Shown: positions 29,153 to 39,568 of the stretch, piece after piece
Numbering within the stretch: the first letter of the stretch is position 1
How the letters are laid out: the number at the start of each line of letters is the position of its first letter
DNA from: Pseudomonadota bacterium
Lineage (GTDB): Bacteria; Pseudomonadota; Gammaproteobacteria; Burkholderiales; JABEVD01
Assembly: GCA_021835845.1 (NCBI GenBank)
Contig: JAKBJU010000012.1
Coordinates: forward strand, 1 to 64,000
Length of the DNA: 64,000 nt
Direction: 5' to 3'
Made by a program: the position numbers and the translations under genes
Notes under the pieces: generated by a model
Databases searched by the model: none
The model's input: the letters and a program-made list of their open reading frames with translations, nothing else
What the model was told of the DNA's origin: nothing

Positions 29153-30184
29153 ATGTCGCGCGACTCATGTCCCTTTCCAGAAAACGAAGCGCAGCGCCTC
29201 GAGGCGGTACGTTCCTACAATATCCTGGATACCCCACCGGAAGTGGATTTCGATGCCCTGACCCGGGTGGCTGCCCATTCCTTCGATACGCCGGTCGCAG
29301 TGGTCGGTCTGATGGATTCCGACAGGCTCTGGTTCAAGTCCAAGCTCGGGCTTGAAGTGCCGCAACTCGACCGCAGGATCGCTTTCTGCGCCCACGCCCT
29401 GATGCTGCCGGATCAGCTTCTGGTCGCCGAAGACCTCGCTCGCGACCCCTGCTTCAAGGACAATCCCCTGGTCACCGGCCCCCCGCATCTGCGCTTCTAT
29501 GCCGGCGCACCGCTCGTCGATGCGCAGGGCCATGCCCTGGGCACCATTGCCGTGGTGGACAACAAGCCGCGCATGTTCGGGGAAACGCACAGGGCTGTGC
29601 TGCGCGATCTTGCCACCCTGGCGCTGACAGCCCTGGAAAGCCGCAGACGCTCGATCCGGCTGGCACAGCTTGCCCTCACCGATCACCTCACCGGGCTTTC
29701 CAACCGGGTCGAATTCGACAGGGCGCTGGCCCGCGCAATCCAGACCGACAGCACTTTCTTCCTGCTGCTGATGGACCTGGACGGATTCAAGGCCATCAAC
29801 GACCGGTTCGGCCATGCTGCGGGAGACGAAGTCCTCTGCGAAGTGGCCAGGCGACTGCGCGGGCAATTCCGTGCAGAAGACGTATTGTCGCGTCTCGGTG
29901 GCGACGAGTTCGGCGCAGTCGTAAGCTCCGGCAAGTCTGCAAGATTGCTGGTCAGACGCATCACGGAAGCAGTCTGTGCCCCCATCGCGCTTTCCAGCGG
30001 AGAACCCCTTTGCGTCGGCATCTCGGTCGGCATCGCCTCCTGCACGAAAGCGATCGATTCGCCCATCAGCCTGCTGGCCCAGGCAGACCAGGCGCTCTAC
30101 CGGCGCAAGCGGGAACGGCGCGCCGCAGGCAATCCTTTCAGTTCCGGCATGATCCATCAGGTTTTCCCATCGAAAAGCCGGTAA
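29153..30184 (+). CDS. GAF-GGDEF diguanylate cyclase
   Basis: A 343-residue soluble cyclase. An N-terminal GAF domain (about 1-165, opening LEAVRSYNILDTPPEVDFD) is typical of light- or ligand-sensing signal proteins. The GGDEF domain (about 170-335) keeps RLGGDEF at 247-253 and the inhibitory RxxD at 240-243 (RAED), so it should make cyclic-di-GMP with product feedback. The ATG at 29153 was chosen because AAGGAG lies 6 bases upstream; an earlier in-frame start overlaps the preceding gene. Confidence 0.92.
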   Translation: MSRDSCPFPENEAQRLEAVRSYNILDTPPEVDFDALTRVAAHSFDTPVAVVGLMDSDRLWFKSKLGLEVPQLDRRIAFCAHALMLPDQLLVAEDLARDPCFKDNPLVTGPPHLRFYAGAPLVDAQGHALGTIAVVDNKPRMFGETHRAVLRDLATLALTALESRRRSIRLAQLALTDHLTGLSNRVEFDRALARAIQTDSTFFLLLMDLDGFKAINDRFGHAAGDEVLCEVARRLRGQFRAEDVLSRLGGDEFGAVVSSGKSARLLVRRITEAVCAPIALSSGEPLCVGISVGIASCTKAIDSPISLLAQADQALYRRKRERRAAGNPFSSGMIHQVFPSKSR

Positions 30185-30193
30185 AATGAGGGC

Positions 30194-30640
30194 ATGAACA
30201 TCTGGGTCGATGCCGACGCCTGTCCGTCCGCAGTCAAGGACATTCTTTTCCGGGCCGCACAGCGGGTCAGGATTCAGCTCACGCTGGTCGCCAACAGGCC
30301 GTTGCGCACTCCGCCTTCCCCCTTTATCAGGGCGCTCCAAGTGCCTTCCGGTTTCGACGTTGCCGACGGGCGGATCGCCGAACTCGCCGGGGAGGGCGAC
30401 CTCGTCGTCACGGCCGATATTCCGCTCGCTGCGCAAGTCGTGGAAAAAGGGGCGATCGCGTTGAACCCGCGCGGAGAGCGCTATGACCGGGACAATATCC
30501 GTGAATGCCTCAGCCTGCGCAATTTCATGGATGAAATGAGAGGCTCGGGGATTCAAACCGGGGGGCCGCCCTCCTTCAGCCAGGCCGATCGCCAAGCCTT
30601 CGCCCGCGAACTCGACCGGCTTCTGCCGGGTTCGAGATGA
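30194..30640 (+). CDS. UPF0178 (YaiI/YqxD, DUF188) family protein
   Basis: A 148-residue protein of the YaiI/YqxD family. It has the N-terminal acidic signature [16 protein letters not shown], the mid-region [12 protein letters not shown] and [13 protein letters not shown], which recall a PIN/NYN-like nuclease fold, and the C-terminal [15 protein letters not shown]. The molecular role is not established. ATG at 30194, 10 bases after the GGDEF gene. Confidence 0.93.
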   Translation: MNIWVDADACPSAVKDILFRAAQRVRIQLTLVANRPLRTPPSPFIRALQVPSGFDVADGRIAELAGEGDLVVTADIPLAAQVVEKGAIALNPRGERYDRDNIRECLSLRNFMDEMRGSGIQTGGPPSFSQADRQAFARELDRLLPGSR

Positions 30641-30679
30641 ATCGCGTCGAGCATTGAATGCTCTCTCCGCTTCCGGTAA

Positions 30680-30712
30680 TATAATTGATAAGTCAATAAT
30701 TGATTAGTCAAT
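30680..30712 (+). promoter_or_regulatory. Promoter overlapping two operator-like repeats for the MFS-MarR operon
   Basis: A consensus TATAAT (30680-30685) overlaps the first of two 14-bp near-identical repeats, attgataagtcaat (30684-30697) and attgattagtcaat (30699-30712). The repeats lie 15 bp apart and differ at one base. Each is an imperfect palindrome with TTGA/TCAA ends, the size expected for a MarR dimer site. The second repeat ends 3 bases before the ATG, so binding would block transcription start. The -35 is poor (TTGAAT at 30654, spacer too long). Confidence 0.65.
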
Positions 30713-30714
30713 TA

Positions 30715-32247
30715 ATGGAAGACTCATTCCGCCTGAAATTCTTCGCCATGCTGGGGCTGTGTTTCGTCCTGATCATGGTGGCGCTCGACCAGACCGTGAT
30801 CGGCACGGCAATGCCGACAGTCGTGGCGGAGCTCAACGGCTTCGACCTCTATGCCTGGGTCGGAACCGCCTACCTGCTGACCTCGGTAATCACCGTGCCG
30901 ATATTCGGCAAGCTCGGGGACGAACACGGCAGGAAACCCTTTGTCGTCAATGCCATCATCCTCTTCACCCTGGCTTCCATGCTCTGCGGCATGGCGCAAG
31001 ACATGCTCCAACTCGTCCTCGCCCGCGCCCTGCAGGGCGTGGGGGGGGGAATGCTGGTCATCACCGCCTTCGCCAGCGTTCCCGACCTCTTTCCCGAGCC
31101 GCGCGAACGGCTGCGCTGGCAGGTGCTGTTCAGTTCGGCGTTCGGCCTTGCCAATGCGGTCGGCCCCTCCATCGGCGGATATCTGACGCAATACTGGGGA
31201 TGGCGCTGGGTATTCTTCGTCAATCTTCCCGTGGGGCTCCTGAGTCTGCTCTTCGTCTGGCGATACCTGCCCAGAATCAGGCACAGCGATGCGCCGCCCT
31301 CCCCGCTCGACTGGCAGGGATCGATCCTTCTCGCTCTCGCTCTCGGCTCGCTCCAGATCTTCATCGAATGGCTCCCGCAGGGAAAGCCCCCCATCGAGCT
31401 GATTGCGCTAGCCATATTGGGAATTGCATCGCTCATCGCGCTGATTTACTGGGAGCTCAAATGCGAGAACCCGGTTCTGCCGCTCGCCATGCTCACCCAC
31501 AGGAGCCTCGTGCCGCTCTTCGCCCTTTCCCTGATGATGGGCTTTTCCCTGTTCGCGGTCATGTATTATGCGCCGCTGCTTTTCCAGGGCGGATTCGGGC
31601 TGCCCGCAAACGAGGCAGGGCTGCTGGTCACCCCTCTCGCGGTTTCGATCACGATCGGCAGCATCGTCAACGGACGCATCGTCACGAGAATGGCGAACCC
31701 CAACAGGATGCTCCATTTCGGCCTTTTCCTGTTCTGCCTCTCGGCTTTTTCCATGACCCGCCTCAATGCGGCCACGGCGCATTCCCTGGTTGCCGCATCC
31801 ATGATGACGGGCGGACTGGGCCTTGGCCTGCTGATGCCCAACCTCACCCTGTTCGTGCAGGCCACTGCGCCAAGGGCGCAACTCGGAGTGGCGACCGCCA
31901 TGCTGCAGTCGACCCGCATGATCGGCGGCATGCTGGGCACAGCGCTGATCGGCGTCCTGGTTTCGCACCGGTATGCCGCAGGGGTCGAGCAAATGTTGCA
32001 TTCCGAAAAAGCATCATGGGGCATGCGGCTGAAAGACCCGCAGATCCTGGTCAACAAGGCCCTCGCATCGAAATTCCTGCTCGGACATCTCGATGCCGCG
32101 CAGCTCCTTTCCAGGGCAAGAGCCATCCTGGTCGATTCCATCCACGCCAGCCTGTGGATAGTCGTTGCGCTCCTCGCATTCGCCTTCTGGGTGGCGCACC
32201 GCGTTCCTCCCATGAGCCTGCAGCACAAGAGGCAGCCCAGTGAGTAG
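30715..32247 (+). CDS. MFS multidrug efflux permease, DHA2/EmrB type
   Basis: A 510-residue, roughly 14-helix drug:proton antiporter of the DHA2 family. Motif A appears as GKLGDEHGRKPF, motif D1 as LDQTVIGTAMPTV, and motif C as AVGPSIGGYL. It probably exports hydrophobic toxic compounds. No EmrA-type periplasmic adaptor is encoded nearby. The ATG at 30715 has no Shine-Dalgarno because operator repeats occupy that space. It is co-transcribed with the MarR gene, which overlaps its end by 8 bases. Confidence 0.92.
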   Translation: MEDSFRLKFFAMLGLCFVLIMVALDQTVIGTAMPTVVAELNGFDLYAWVGTAYLLTSVITVPIFGKLGDEHGRKPFVVNAIILFTLASMLCGMAQDMLQLVLARALQGVGGGMLVITAFASVPDLFPEPRERLRWQVLFSSAFGLANAVGPSIGGYLTQYWGWRWVFFVNLPVGLLSLLFVWRYLPRIRHSDAPPSPLDWQGSILLALALGSLQIFIEWLPQGKPPIELIALAILGIASLIALIYWELKCENPVLPLAMLTHRSLVPLFALSLMMGFSLFAVMYYAPLLFQGGFGLPANEAGLLVTPLAVSITIGSIVNGRIVTRMANPNRMLHFGLFLFCLSAFSMTRLNAATAHSLVAASMMTGGLGLGLLMPNLTLFVQATAPRAQLGVATAMLQSTRMIGGMLGTALIGVLVSHRYAAGVEQMLHSEKASWGMRLKDPQILVNKALASKFLLGHLDAAQLLSRARAILVDSIHASLWIVVALLAFAFWVAHRVPPMSLQHKRQPSE

Positions 32248-32674
32248 CGCAAACCTGCTGCAGCAGATCGGACGCACCGGGCGCGCCATGCATGCCGCAT
32301 TCGAATCCGAAGTGGGGATGCCCCTGCCGCGCTGGCGCATTCTGCAGGCCTTGCATGAAGGGGGGGAATCCGCTCAAAAGGATCTCGCCAGAAGGCTGTC
32401 CACAGATCCCGCTTCCCTGACCCGGCAACTGAAGCAGATGGAATCCGAAGGCATCGTGAAAAGGCGCATCTCCCCCGAGGACAACAGGGTGACGCTGGTG
32501 GAACTCGCGCAAAAAGGGAAAGCGATCTTCGAAGCCGCTCAGCCGCTGAGACTCGCCTTCTCCTCGGGCGCGCTGGAAGGATTCTCCAGAGACAGCCTCG
32601 ATGCCGCAATGGCGGTCCTCGAAGCGCTCGAGGAGCGCTTCAGAGCTGCGGGTTCAGCTTCTCGGGACCGCTGA
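32240..32674 (+). CDS. MarR-family transcriptional regulator
   Basis: A 144-residue dimeric winged-helix regulator (wHTH about residues 30-95: [55 protein letters not shown]). It has a GTG start overlapping the MFS stop. As the partner of an efflux pump it probably represses its own operon at the TTGA..TCAA repeats at 30684-30712 and is relieved by pump substrates; this is inference from context. Its last 35 bases overlap the 3' end of convergent leuA. Confidence 0.92.
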   Translation: MSSANLLQQIGRTGRAMHAAFESEVGMPLPRWRILQALHEGGESAQKDLARRLSTDPASLTRQLKQMESEGIVKRRISPEDNRVTLVELAQKGKAIFEAAQPLRLAFSSGALEGFSRDSLDAAMAVLEALEERFRAAGSASRDR

Positions 32675-34175
32675 TCAGGCGGTTGAGCGCCCCGATGTAG
32701 GCCTTGGCAGAAGCCACCACGATGTCGGTGTCGGCCCCCTGGCCGTTGACGATCCTGCCTTCCTTCTGCAGTCTGACCGTGACTTCTCCCTGCGCATCCG
32801 TTCCGCTGGTGATGTTGTTGACCGAGTAGAGCTGCAGTTCGGCGCCGCTTTGAGCGATGCGCTCAATCGCCTTGAATGCGGCATCCACCGGCCCGCCTCC
32901 TTCAGCCTCGCCCTGCCGCTCCACGCCGCCTTCCAGAAGCTTCAGCGTGGCATGCGGAATTTCGCCGGTCTCCGAGCAGACCTTCAGGAAAAGCAGCCTG
33001 TAATGCTCCGGGGCGGCGATCACTGCCTCGTCGGATGCGATCGCCTGAATGTCCTCGTCGAATATCTCGTGCTTCTTGTCGGCGAGATCCTTGAACCTGG
33101 CAAAGGCGGCGTTGAGCGCCTCCTCCGAACCCAGGTCGATGCCGAGCTCGGTGAGGCGGGTTCTGAAAGCGTTCCGCCCGGAATGCTTGCCGAGAACCAG
33201 CTTGTTCGCGCTCCAGCCCACATCCTCGGCGCGCATGATCTCGTAGGTCTCGCGGCTCTTCAATACGCCGTCCTGATGTATCCCGGATTCGTGGGCAAAG
33301 GCGTTGACCCCCACGATCGCCTTGTTGGGCTGGACTGCGAATCCAGTGATGCTGGAAACGAGACGGCTCGCCTGAACGATCTGGGTCGCATCTATCCCGG
33401 TCTCGCAGGGAAAATAATCCTGGCGCGTTCTCACCGCCATCACGATCTCTTCCAGCGCGGCATTTCCAGCCCGCTCGCCCAGCCCGTTGATGGTGCATTC
33501 GACCTGCCGCGCCCCGTTCATCACGGCGGAAAGGGAGTTGGCGACAGCAAGCCCGAGGTCGTTGTGGCAGTGAACCGAAAAGACCGCCCGGTCCGAATTC
33601 GGAATTCTTTCCCTGAGATTGCGGATCAGCGCGCCATACTGTTCCGGCATGCTGTACCCCACGGTGTCGGGAATGTTGAGGGTCCTCGCGCCCGCATCTA
33701 TCACGGCCTCCAGTATCCTGCACAGGAAGTCGAGGTCGGACCTTCCCGCATCCTCGGGGGAAAACTCGATGTTGTCGGTGTATTCAGCCGCCCATTTCAC
33801 CGCTTTCACCGCCTGAGCCAGAACCTGATCCGGGACCATGCGCAGCTTCTTTTCCATGTGGATGGGAGAAGTCGCGATGAAGGTGTGGATTCGCCCGGAT
33901 TTTGCGCGCTTCAGCGCCTCCCCGGCGCGCCTGATATCGTTCTCGATGGCTCGGGCAAGGCCGCATACCGTGCTGTCCCTGACGGCTTCCGCCACGGCGC
34001 TCACCGCTTCGAAGTCGCCGGGGCTCGCAGCTGGGAAACCCGCCTCGATCACGTCCACCCGCATGCGTTCGAGCTGGCGGGCGATTCTCACCTTTTCCTC
34101 TTTGGTCATCGATGCGCCGGGGCTCTGTTCCCCGTCGCGCAAGGTGGTGTCGAAAATGATCAGTTTATCCTTCAT
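32640..34175 (-). CDS. leuA: 2-isopropylmalate synthase
   Basis: A 511-residue enzyme for the committed step of leucine synthesis (acetyl-CoA plus 2-ketoisovalerate). The TIM-barrel domain shows [29 protein letters not shown] (metal ligands) and [14 protein letters not shown]. The C-terminal regulatory (LeuA dimer) domain, about 390-511, retains [11 protein letters not shown]-type leucine-binding sequence, so feedback inhibition is likely. It is last in the ilvI-ilvH-ilvC-psd-pssA-leuA block and overlaps pssA by 11 bases. Confidence 0.97.
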   Translation of the reverse strand: MKDKLIIFDTTLRDGEQSPGASMTKEEKVRIARQLERMRVDVIEAGFPAASPGDFEAVSAVAEAVRDSTVCGLARAIENDIRRAGEALKRAKSGRIHTFIATSPIHMEKKLRMVPDQVLAQAVKAVKWAAEYTDNIEFSPEDAGRSDLDFLCRILEAVIDAGARTLNIPDTVGYSMPEQYGALIRNLRERIPNSDRAVFSVHCHNDLGLAVANSLSAVMNGARQVECTINGLGERAGNAALEEIVMAVRTRQDYFPCETGIDATQIVQASRLVSSITGFAVQPNKAIVGVNAFAHESGIHQDGVLKSRETYEIMRAEDVGWSANKLVLGKHSGRNAFRTRLTELGIDLGSEEALNAAFARFKDLADKKHEIFDEDIQAIASDEAVIAAPEHYRLLFLKVCSETGEIPHATLKLLEGGVERQGEAEGGGPVDAAFKAIERIAQSGAELQLYSVNNITSGTDAQGEVTVRLQKEGRIVNGQGADTDIVVASAKAYIGALNRLISGPEKLNPQL

Positions 34176-34938
34176 GTTGCTCCCCTTCTTGATGCCTGCC
34201 CTTCCATCGGCGCCAGAACCAGAGCAGGTAGCCGGAGAAGGAATAACTCAGGAATATTGCGAACAGAACCTTTGCGGGCGCGCTCGTGAGCAGGACGAAC
34301 ACCAGCAGGAAGAAGAACAGTGCGATGAAGGGCACGCTTTTCCTGAAATTGAGATCCTTGAAGCTGTAGAAGGGAATGTTGCTGATCATGGTGAGCCCGG
34401 CGAACATCGTCACCAGCCAGGAGATCACCCGGACATCCCCTCCCTGCACCTCGAAATCGAGCATCAGCCAGACCAGCCCCGCTATGAGGGCTGCCGCAGC
34501 TGGGCTGGGAAGCCCCTGAAAATAGCGCTTGTCGACGACATCCATCTGGGTGTTGAAGCGCGCAAGCCGCAGCGCCGCGCTCGCGCAGTAGATGAACGCC
34601 GCGACCCAGCCGAGCTTTCCCAATCCCTTCAGCGCCCATTCGTAGACGACCAGCGCCGGCGCGACGCCGAAAGAAACCATGTCGGAGAGACTGTCGTATT
34701 CCGCACCGAAGGCGCTCTGGGTATGGGTGAGGCGCGCGATGCGCCCATCCAGGCCATCGAGTATCATGGCCACGAAAATGGCTATGGCAGCGCGCTCGAA
34801 GCGCCCGTTCATCGCCTGCACGATGGCATAGAATCCGGCAAAAAGAGCCGCCGTAGTGAACAGGTTCGGCAACAGATAGATGCCGCGCCTTCTCGGTTTG
34901 GCGGGAAGCAATTCGGATTCTTCGTAGGTTTCCTTCAT
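34165..34938 (-). CDS. pssA: CDP-diacylglycerol-serine O-phosphatidyltransferase
   Basis: A 257-residue inner-membrane enzyme making phosphatidylserine, the precursor used by the adjacent psd. The CDP-alcohol phosphotransferase motif is complete: [18 protein letters not shown] followed by AEYDSLSD (the D-G-x2-A-R-x8-G-x3-D-x3-D pattern). About eight hydrophobic helices follow. The integral-membrane type II enzyme is unlike E. coli PssA. It overlaps psd by 4 bases. Confidence 0.95.
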   Translation of the reverse strand: MKETYEESELLPAKPRRRGIYLLPNLFTTAALFAGFYAIVQAMNGRFERAAIAIFVAMILDGLDGRIARLTHTQSAFGAEYDSLSDMVSFGVAPALVVYEWALKGLGKLGWVAAFIYCASAALRLARFNTQMDVVDKRYFQGLPSPAAAALIAGLVWLMLDFEVQGGDVRVISWLVTMFAGLTMISNIPFYSFKDLNFRKSVPFIALFFFLLVFVLLTSAPAKVLFAIFLSYSFSGYLLWFWRRWKGRHQEGEQHEG

Positions 34939-35579
34939 TTCAGCTCGGCGAGAATCGATTCCGTGGCATAGACCTTGTCGCCGATGCTGACGCTTATCCG
35001 CGCATCCAGCGGAAGATAGACGTCCACCCTGGAGCCGAAGCGGATGAAGCCATAGCGCTCGCCGCGGGAAAGCTGCTGCCCTTCCTTGGCGTAGCAGAGA
35101 ATGCGCCTTGCAATGAGCCCTGCGACCTGGACGCAGGTGACATCGGTTCCGTCTGCCGTCCTGATCCAGGTCGCGTTCCGCTCGTTCTCGAGGGAGGCCT
35201 TGTCCAGATCCGCATTGACGAATTTCCCAGGGAAGTACCAGATGCCGCGCACTTCGCCGTCGACGGGGCTGCGGTTCGAATGCACGTTGAACACGTTCAT
35301 GAACACGCTGACCTTGATCGCCTCGCGATTGAGATAGGGATCGTTCACCTTTTCCACCGCGACGATCCTGCCATCGGCAGGGGACAATACCGCACGGGGT
35401 TCGTCAGGGACATCCCTTCCGGGATCCCTGAAGAACTGCAACACGAAAAGGCTCAAAATCCAGAAGGGAGCAGCGAAAGCCCAGCCCACTCCCCAGGTCA
35501 CGAGCGCGGAAGAACCTGCCATCACCGCCAGATAAGGCCAACCCTCGCGGGCGATGATGGGATGGGGATAGCGCTTCAT
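34935..35579 (-). CDS. psd: Phosphatidylserine decarboxylase, short (archaeal-type) form
   Basis: A 214-residue proenzyme that self-cleaves at the Gly-Ser bond in [13 protein letters not shown] to generate the pyruvoyl cofactor, then converts phosphatidylserine to phosphatidylethanolamine. N-terminal hydrophobic helices anchor it in the membrane. [10 protein letters not shown] and [14 protein letters not shown] are family signatures. It lies four bases after ilvC and is coupled to pssA. Confidence 0.96.
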   Translation of the reverse strand: MKRYPHPIIAREGWPYLAVMAGSSALVTWGVGWAFAAPFWILSLFVLQFFRDPGRDVPDEPRAVLSPADGRIVAVEKVNDPYLNREAIKVSVFMNVFNVHSNRSPVDGEVRGIWYFPGKFVNADLDKASLENERNATWIRTADGTDVTCVQVAGLIARRILCYAKEGQQLSRGERYGFIRFGSRVDVYLPLDARISVSIGDKVYATESILAELK

Positions 35580-35583
35580 TCAA

Positions 35584-36624
<1,041 letters not shown>

Positions 36625-37116
36625 TTAAATTCTGAGCATTCTGGCGCCGCGGCCGATTCCGGAGGCGCCGGTGCGCACGGTTTCCAGTATCCAGCCCCGG
36701 TCTATCGCGGCCAGGAAGGCATCCAGCTTGGCGACGGTTCCGGTGAGCTCTATGGTATAGCTCTGGTCGGAGACGTCGATGATGCGCCCCCGGAAAATAT
36801 CCGCCATCCTTTTCGCTTCCTCGCGCTCGGCTTCCCCGGCCTTCACCTTGACCAGCATCATTTCGCGCTCGATATGCTCGCCGTCGTTGAGGTCGATGAC
36901 CTTGATGACTTCGATCAGCTTGTTGAGCTGCTTGATGATCTGCTCGATCACGTCCTCGGACCCGCTGGTGACGATGGTCATCCTGGAAAGAGAAGGATCT
37001 TCCGTGGGAGCGACGCTGAGCGACTCGATATTGTAGCCCCTGGCCGAGAAAAGGCCGGATACGCGCGAGAGCGCGCCAGCTTCGTTTTCCATCAGTAATG
37101 AAATGATATGCCGCAT
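36625..37116 (-). CDS. ilvH: Acetolactate synthase small (regulatory) subunit
   Basis: A 163-residue regulatory subunit conferring valine feedback inhibition on the large subunit. The N-terminal ACT domain (about 1-80) begins MRHIISLLMENEAGALSRV and contains GLFSARGYNIESL, followed by the longer C-terminal domain typical of IlvH rather than the short IlvN. It begins 10 bases after the ilvI stop. Confidence 0.97.
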   Translation of the reverse strand: MRHIISLLMENEAGALSRVSGLFSARGYNIESLSVAPTEDPSLSRMTIVTSGSEDVIEQIIKQLNKLIEVIKVIDLNDGEHIEREMMLVKVKAGEAEREEAKRMADIFRGRIIDVSDQSYTIELTGTVAKLDAFLAAIDRGWILETVRTGASGIGRGARMLRI

Positions 37117-37126
37117 GTCCGAACCC

Positions 37127-38824
37127 CTATACCAGAATCATCTCGCTGAGTCCCTTGCCTCCCGGAACCATGGGGAAGACGTTTTCAGCCTGGTCGGTGA
37201 CGAAGTCCATGAAGACGAGGCGATCTTCCAGCGCGAAGGCCTCCTTCAGCGCGCCTTCGACGTCTTCGGGCTTTTCGATCCGCATGCCGACATGGCCGTA
37301 GGCTTCCGCGAGCTTCACGAAATCGGGGAGCGCATCCATGTAGGACTCGGAATAGCGGTTGCCGTGGAAGAATTCCTGCCATTGCCTCACCATGCCGAGA
37401 TAACGGTTGTTGAGGGCAATGATCTTGACCGGCAGATGGTACTGCTTGCAGGTGGAAAGCTCCTGGATGCACATCTGGATGCTTCCCTCACCGGTGATGC
37501 AGGCCACCTTGGCACCCGGATTCGCCACCTGCACCCCCATGGCTGCCGGAAGCCCGAAACCCATGGTGCCCAGCCCGCCCGAATTGATCCAGCGCCTCGG
37601 CTTGTCGAATTTGTAGAACTGCGCCGCCCACATCTGATGCTGCCCCACATCGGAAGTCACGAAAGCGTCCCCTCCCGTCACTTCATAAAGCTTTTCCACC
37701 ACCATTTGCGGCTTGATGAGCGCGCTTTGCCTGTCGTATTTCAGGCAGTCCCGGCTGCGCCATTCCTCGATTTGCTTCCACCAGGATTCGAGCGCGGCGG
37801 CGTCGACGCGCTCCCGGCTGGAACTCAGTGCCTTCAGCATTTCCTGCAGCACGTCCTGAACGTTGCCCACGATGGGAACGTCCACCCTGACGCGCTTGGA
37901 AATCGAGGACGGATCGATGTCGATGTGGATGATTTTCCGCGCAGGATTGAAGAAATGTTCCGGATTGCCGATCACGCGGTCGTCGAAACGCGCGCCGATG
38001 GCGACCAGGACGTCGCACTCCTGCATCGCCATGTTGGCTTCATAAGTGCCGTGCATGCCAAGCATGCCGAGGAACTGCCTGTCGGTGGCTGGGTAGCCGC
38101 CGAGCCCCATCAGGGTGTTGGTGCAGGGAAAGTTCATCATCCTGACGAATTCGGCAAGCTCCCCGGAAGCATTGCTGAGCGTGACCCCGCCGCCCGTGTA
38201 GACCATGGGCCGTTTCGCATCCAGGATCAGCTGCAGCGCGCGCCTGATCTGGCCGGGATGCCCCTTGGTCACCGGATTGTAGGAGCGCAGGCTGACGGAG
38301 TCCGGATAGACGAACTCGGCCCTGTGCTGGGTGATGTCCTTGGGAATGTCGACGAGAACCGGACCGGGTCGCCCGCTGGAAGCGAGATAGAACGCCTTCT
38401 TCATGGTCGACGCGATGTCCTTCACGTCCTTCACCAGAAAGTTGTGCTTGACGCAGGGGCGGGTGATGCCGACGGTATCGACTTCCTGGAAAGCGTCGAG
38501 GCCGATGGCCGGGGTCGGCACCTGCCCGCTGATGATCACCATGGGAATGGAGTCCATGTAGGCTGTCGCGATCCCTGTCACCGCGTTGGTCGCACCGGGG
38601 CCGGAAGTCACCAGGGCAACCCCCACTTTCCTGGTCGAACGGGAATAGCCGTCGGCCGCATGAACTGCGCCCTGCTCATGCCGCGTCAGTATATGCTTGA
38701 CTTTGTCCTGCTTGAAAAATTCATCGTAGATGAACAGCACCGCCCCGCCAGGGTATCCGAAAACATGCTCGACTCCCTCCTCCTGCAGGCAGCGCAGCAC
38801 GATTTCCGCGCCTGTCAATTCCAT
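37127..38824 (-). CDS. ilvI: Acetolactate synthase large (catalytic) subunit
   Basis: A 565-residue ThDP/FAD enzyme forming acetolactate or acetohydroxybutyrate. The catalytic Glu for ThDP lies near the N-terminus (the GVEHVFGYPGGAVL region). The Mg/ThDP motif is GEGSIQMCIQEL through NNRYLGMVRQW, and VDIPKDI and PCTNTLMGLG are typical. I chose the ATG at 38822-38824, with AAGG 8 bases upstream, over a TTG six codons earlier. It is the first gene of the branched-chain block. Confidence 0.97.
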   Translation of the reverse strand: MELTGAEIVLRCLQEEGVEHVFGYPGGAVLFIYDEFFKQDKVKHILTRHEQGAVHAADGYSRSTRKVGVALVTSGPGATNAVTGIATAYMDSIPMVIISGQVPTPAIGLDAFQEVDTVGITRPCVKHNFLVKDVKDIASTMKKAFYLASSGRPGPVLVDIPKDITQHRAEFVYPDSVSLRSYNPVTKGHPGQIRRALQLILDAKRPMVYTGGGVTLSNASGELAEFVRMMNFPCTNTLMGLGGYPATDRQFLGMLGMHGTYEANMAMQECDVLVAIGARFDDRVIGNPEHFFNPARKIIHIDIDPSSISKRVRVDVPIVGNVQDVLQEMLKALSSSRERVDAAALESWWKQIEEWRSRDCLKYDRQSALIKPQMVVEKLYEVTGGDAFVTSDVGQHQMWAAQFYKFDKPRRWINSGGLGTMGFGLPAAMGVQVANPGAKVACITGEGSIQMCIQELSTCKQYHLPVKIIALNNRYLGMVRQWQEFFHGNRYSESYMDALPDFVKLAEAYGHVGMRIEKPEDVEGALKEAFALEDRLVFMDFVTDQAENVFPMVPGGKGLSEMILV

Positions 38825-38863
38825 AAAATTACCTTGAGCCAAAATTTGAATGCAGAACAGTGA

Positions 38864-38892
38864 ACAGTAACGTTTGACAGGCTTTTGGTCAA
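38864..38892 (-). promoter_or_regulatory. Putative ilvI operon promoter
   Basis: On the minus strand, TTGACC (38887-38892), a 17-bp spacer and TACTGT (38864-38869) lie about 40 bp ahead of the ilvI start. No leader peptide rich in branched-chain codons and no terminator hairpin is visible between it and the gene, so classical attenuation is not supported. Confidence 0.45.
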
Positions 38893-38963
38893 GTCCGAAA
38901 AATCGCGCAGCGACCGGAATTGCGCCGTTACGCTCGAAACCTGTACTGATTACAATGAAAAAT

Positions 38964-38972
38964 TGCTAGAAT
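38964..38972 (+). promoter_or_regulatory. Extended -10 element ahead of the ECF sigma gene
   Basis: TGCTAGAAT is an extended -10 with no obvious -35. Transcription would start near 38979, next to a 7-codon open frame (38980-39003, MSKCYKS) that ends 4 bases before the proposed CTG start of the sigma gene. The same 9-mer precedes aroC at 60541. Confidence 0.4.
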
Positions 38973-39007
38973 GAAATCCATGTCGAAATGCTACAAGAGT
39001 TGAAAAA

Positions 39008-39568
39008 CTGGCTACCTATCAGGAACTCTCCCTGTTTCTGGCTGACGTCGAGCGGCGCGCATTCAAGCAAGCCTTTTTCGCAGTTCGGGACGAACACGGT
39101 GCGCTCGACATCGTGCAGGACGCAATGCTGAAGCTCGCCGAAAAATATTCCGGCAAGCCGGCAGAGGAATTTCCGATGCTGTTCCAGCGCATCCTGCAAA
39201 ACACCATTCACGATTATTTCCGCAGGCAGAAGGTCAGATCGACATGGACCACGCTCCTGTCTTCCCTGAATCCTGCCGGGGAAGAAGATGCCGATCCGCT
39301 GGAAATCATCGATGCGCAGGATTCCAGACCATCGGAAAACCCGCCGGAGCGGCTCGAAAGGGCGCAGATCGTGGCCCATGTGGAAAAAGCGCTGGAATCT
39401 TTGCCTCTCCGTCAACGCCAAGCCTTCCTGCTGCGTTACTGGGAAGAGATGGATGTCGCCGAAACGGCGGCGGCAATGGGCTGCTCGGAAGGGAGCGTAA
39501 AAACCCATTGTTCGAGGGCGACTCATGCCATTGCCGAATTTCTGAAATCCCGTGGAATTGAATTATGA
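39008..39568 (+). CDS. RNA polymerase sigma factor, ECF (sigma70 family)
   Basis: A 186-residue ECF sigma factor. Sigma2 covers about 10-90 (ALDIVQDAMLKLAEKY, FQRILQNTIHDYFRRQKVRSTW). Sigma4 covers about 125-180 (LESLPLRQRQAFLLRYWEEM, VAETAAAMGCSEGSVKTH). Conserved sigma2 sequence extends upstream of the first ATG/GTG/TTG in frame (GTG at 39113). Family members tend to begin MAT-x-x-ELS, which matches CTG-GCT-ACC-TAT-CAG-GAA at 39008, so I call a CTG start. AGAG lies about 10 bases upstream. A GTG start would delete half of region 2. It overlaps the DUF3619 gene by 4 bases. Confidence 0.82.
   Translation: MATYQELSLFLADVERRAFKQAFFAVRDEHGALDIVQDAMLKLAEKYSGKPAEEFPMLFQRILQNTIHDYFRRQKVRSTWTTLLSSLNPAGEEDADPLEIIDAQDSRPSENPPERLERAQIVAHVEKALESLPLRQRQAFLLRYWEEMDVAETAAAMGCSEGSVKTHCSRATHAIAEFLKSRGIEL

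Noticed and set aside
38966-39526. 186-codon open frame antisense to the ECF sigma gene
   Set aside because: The opposite strand has clear sigma2 and sigma4 motifs; this frame has none.
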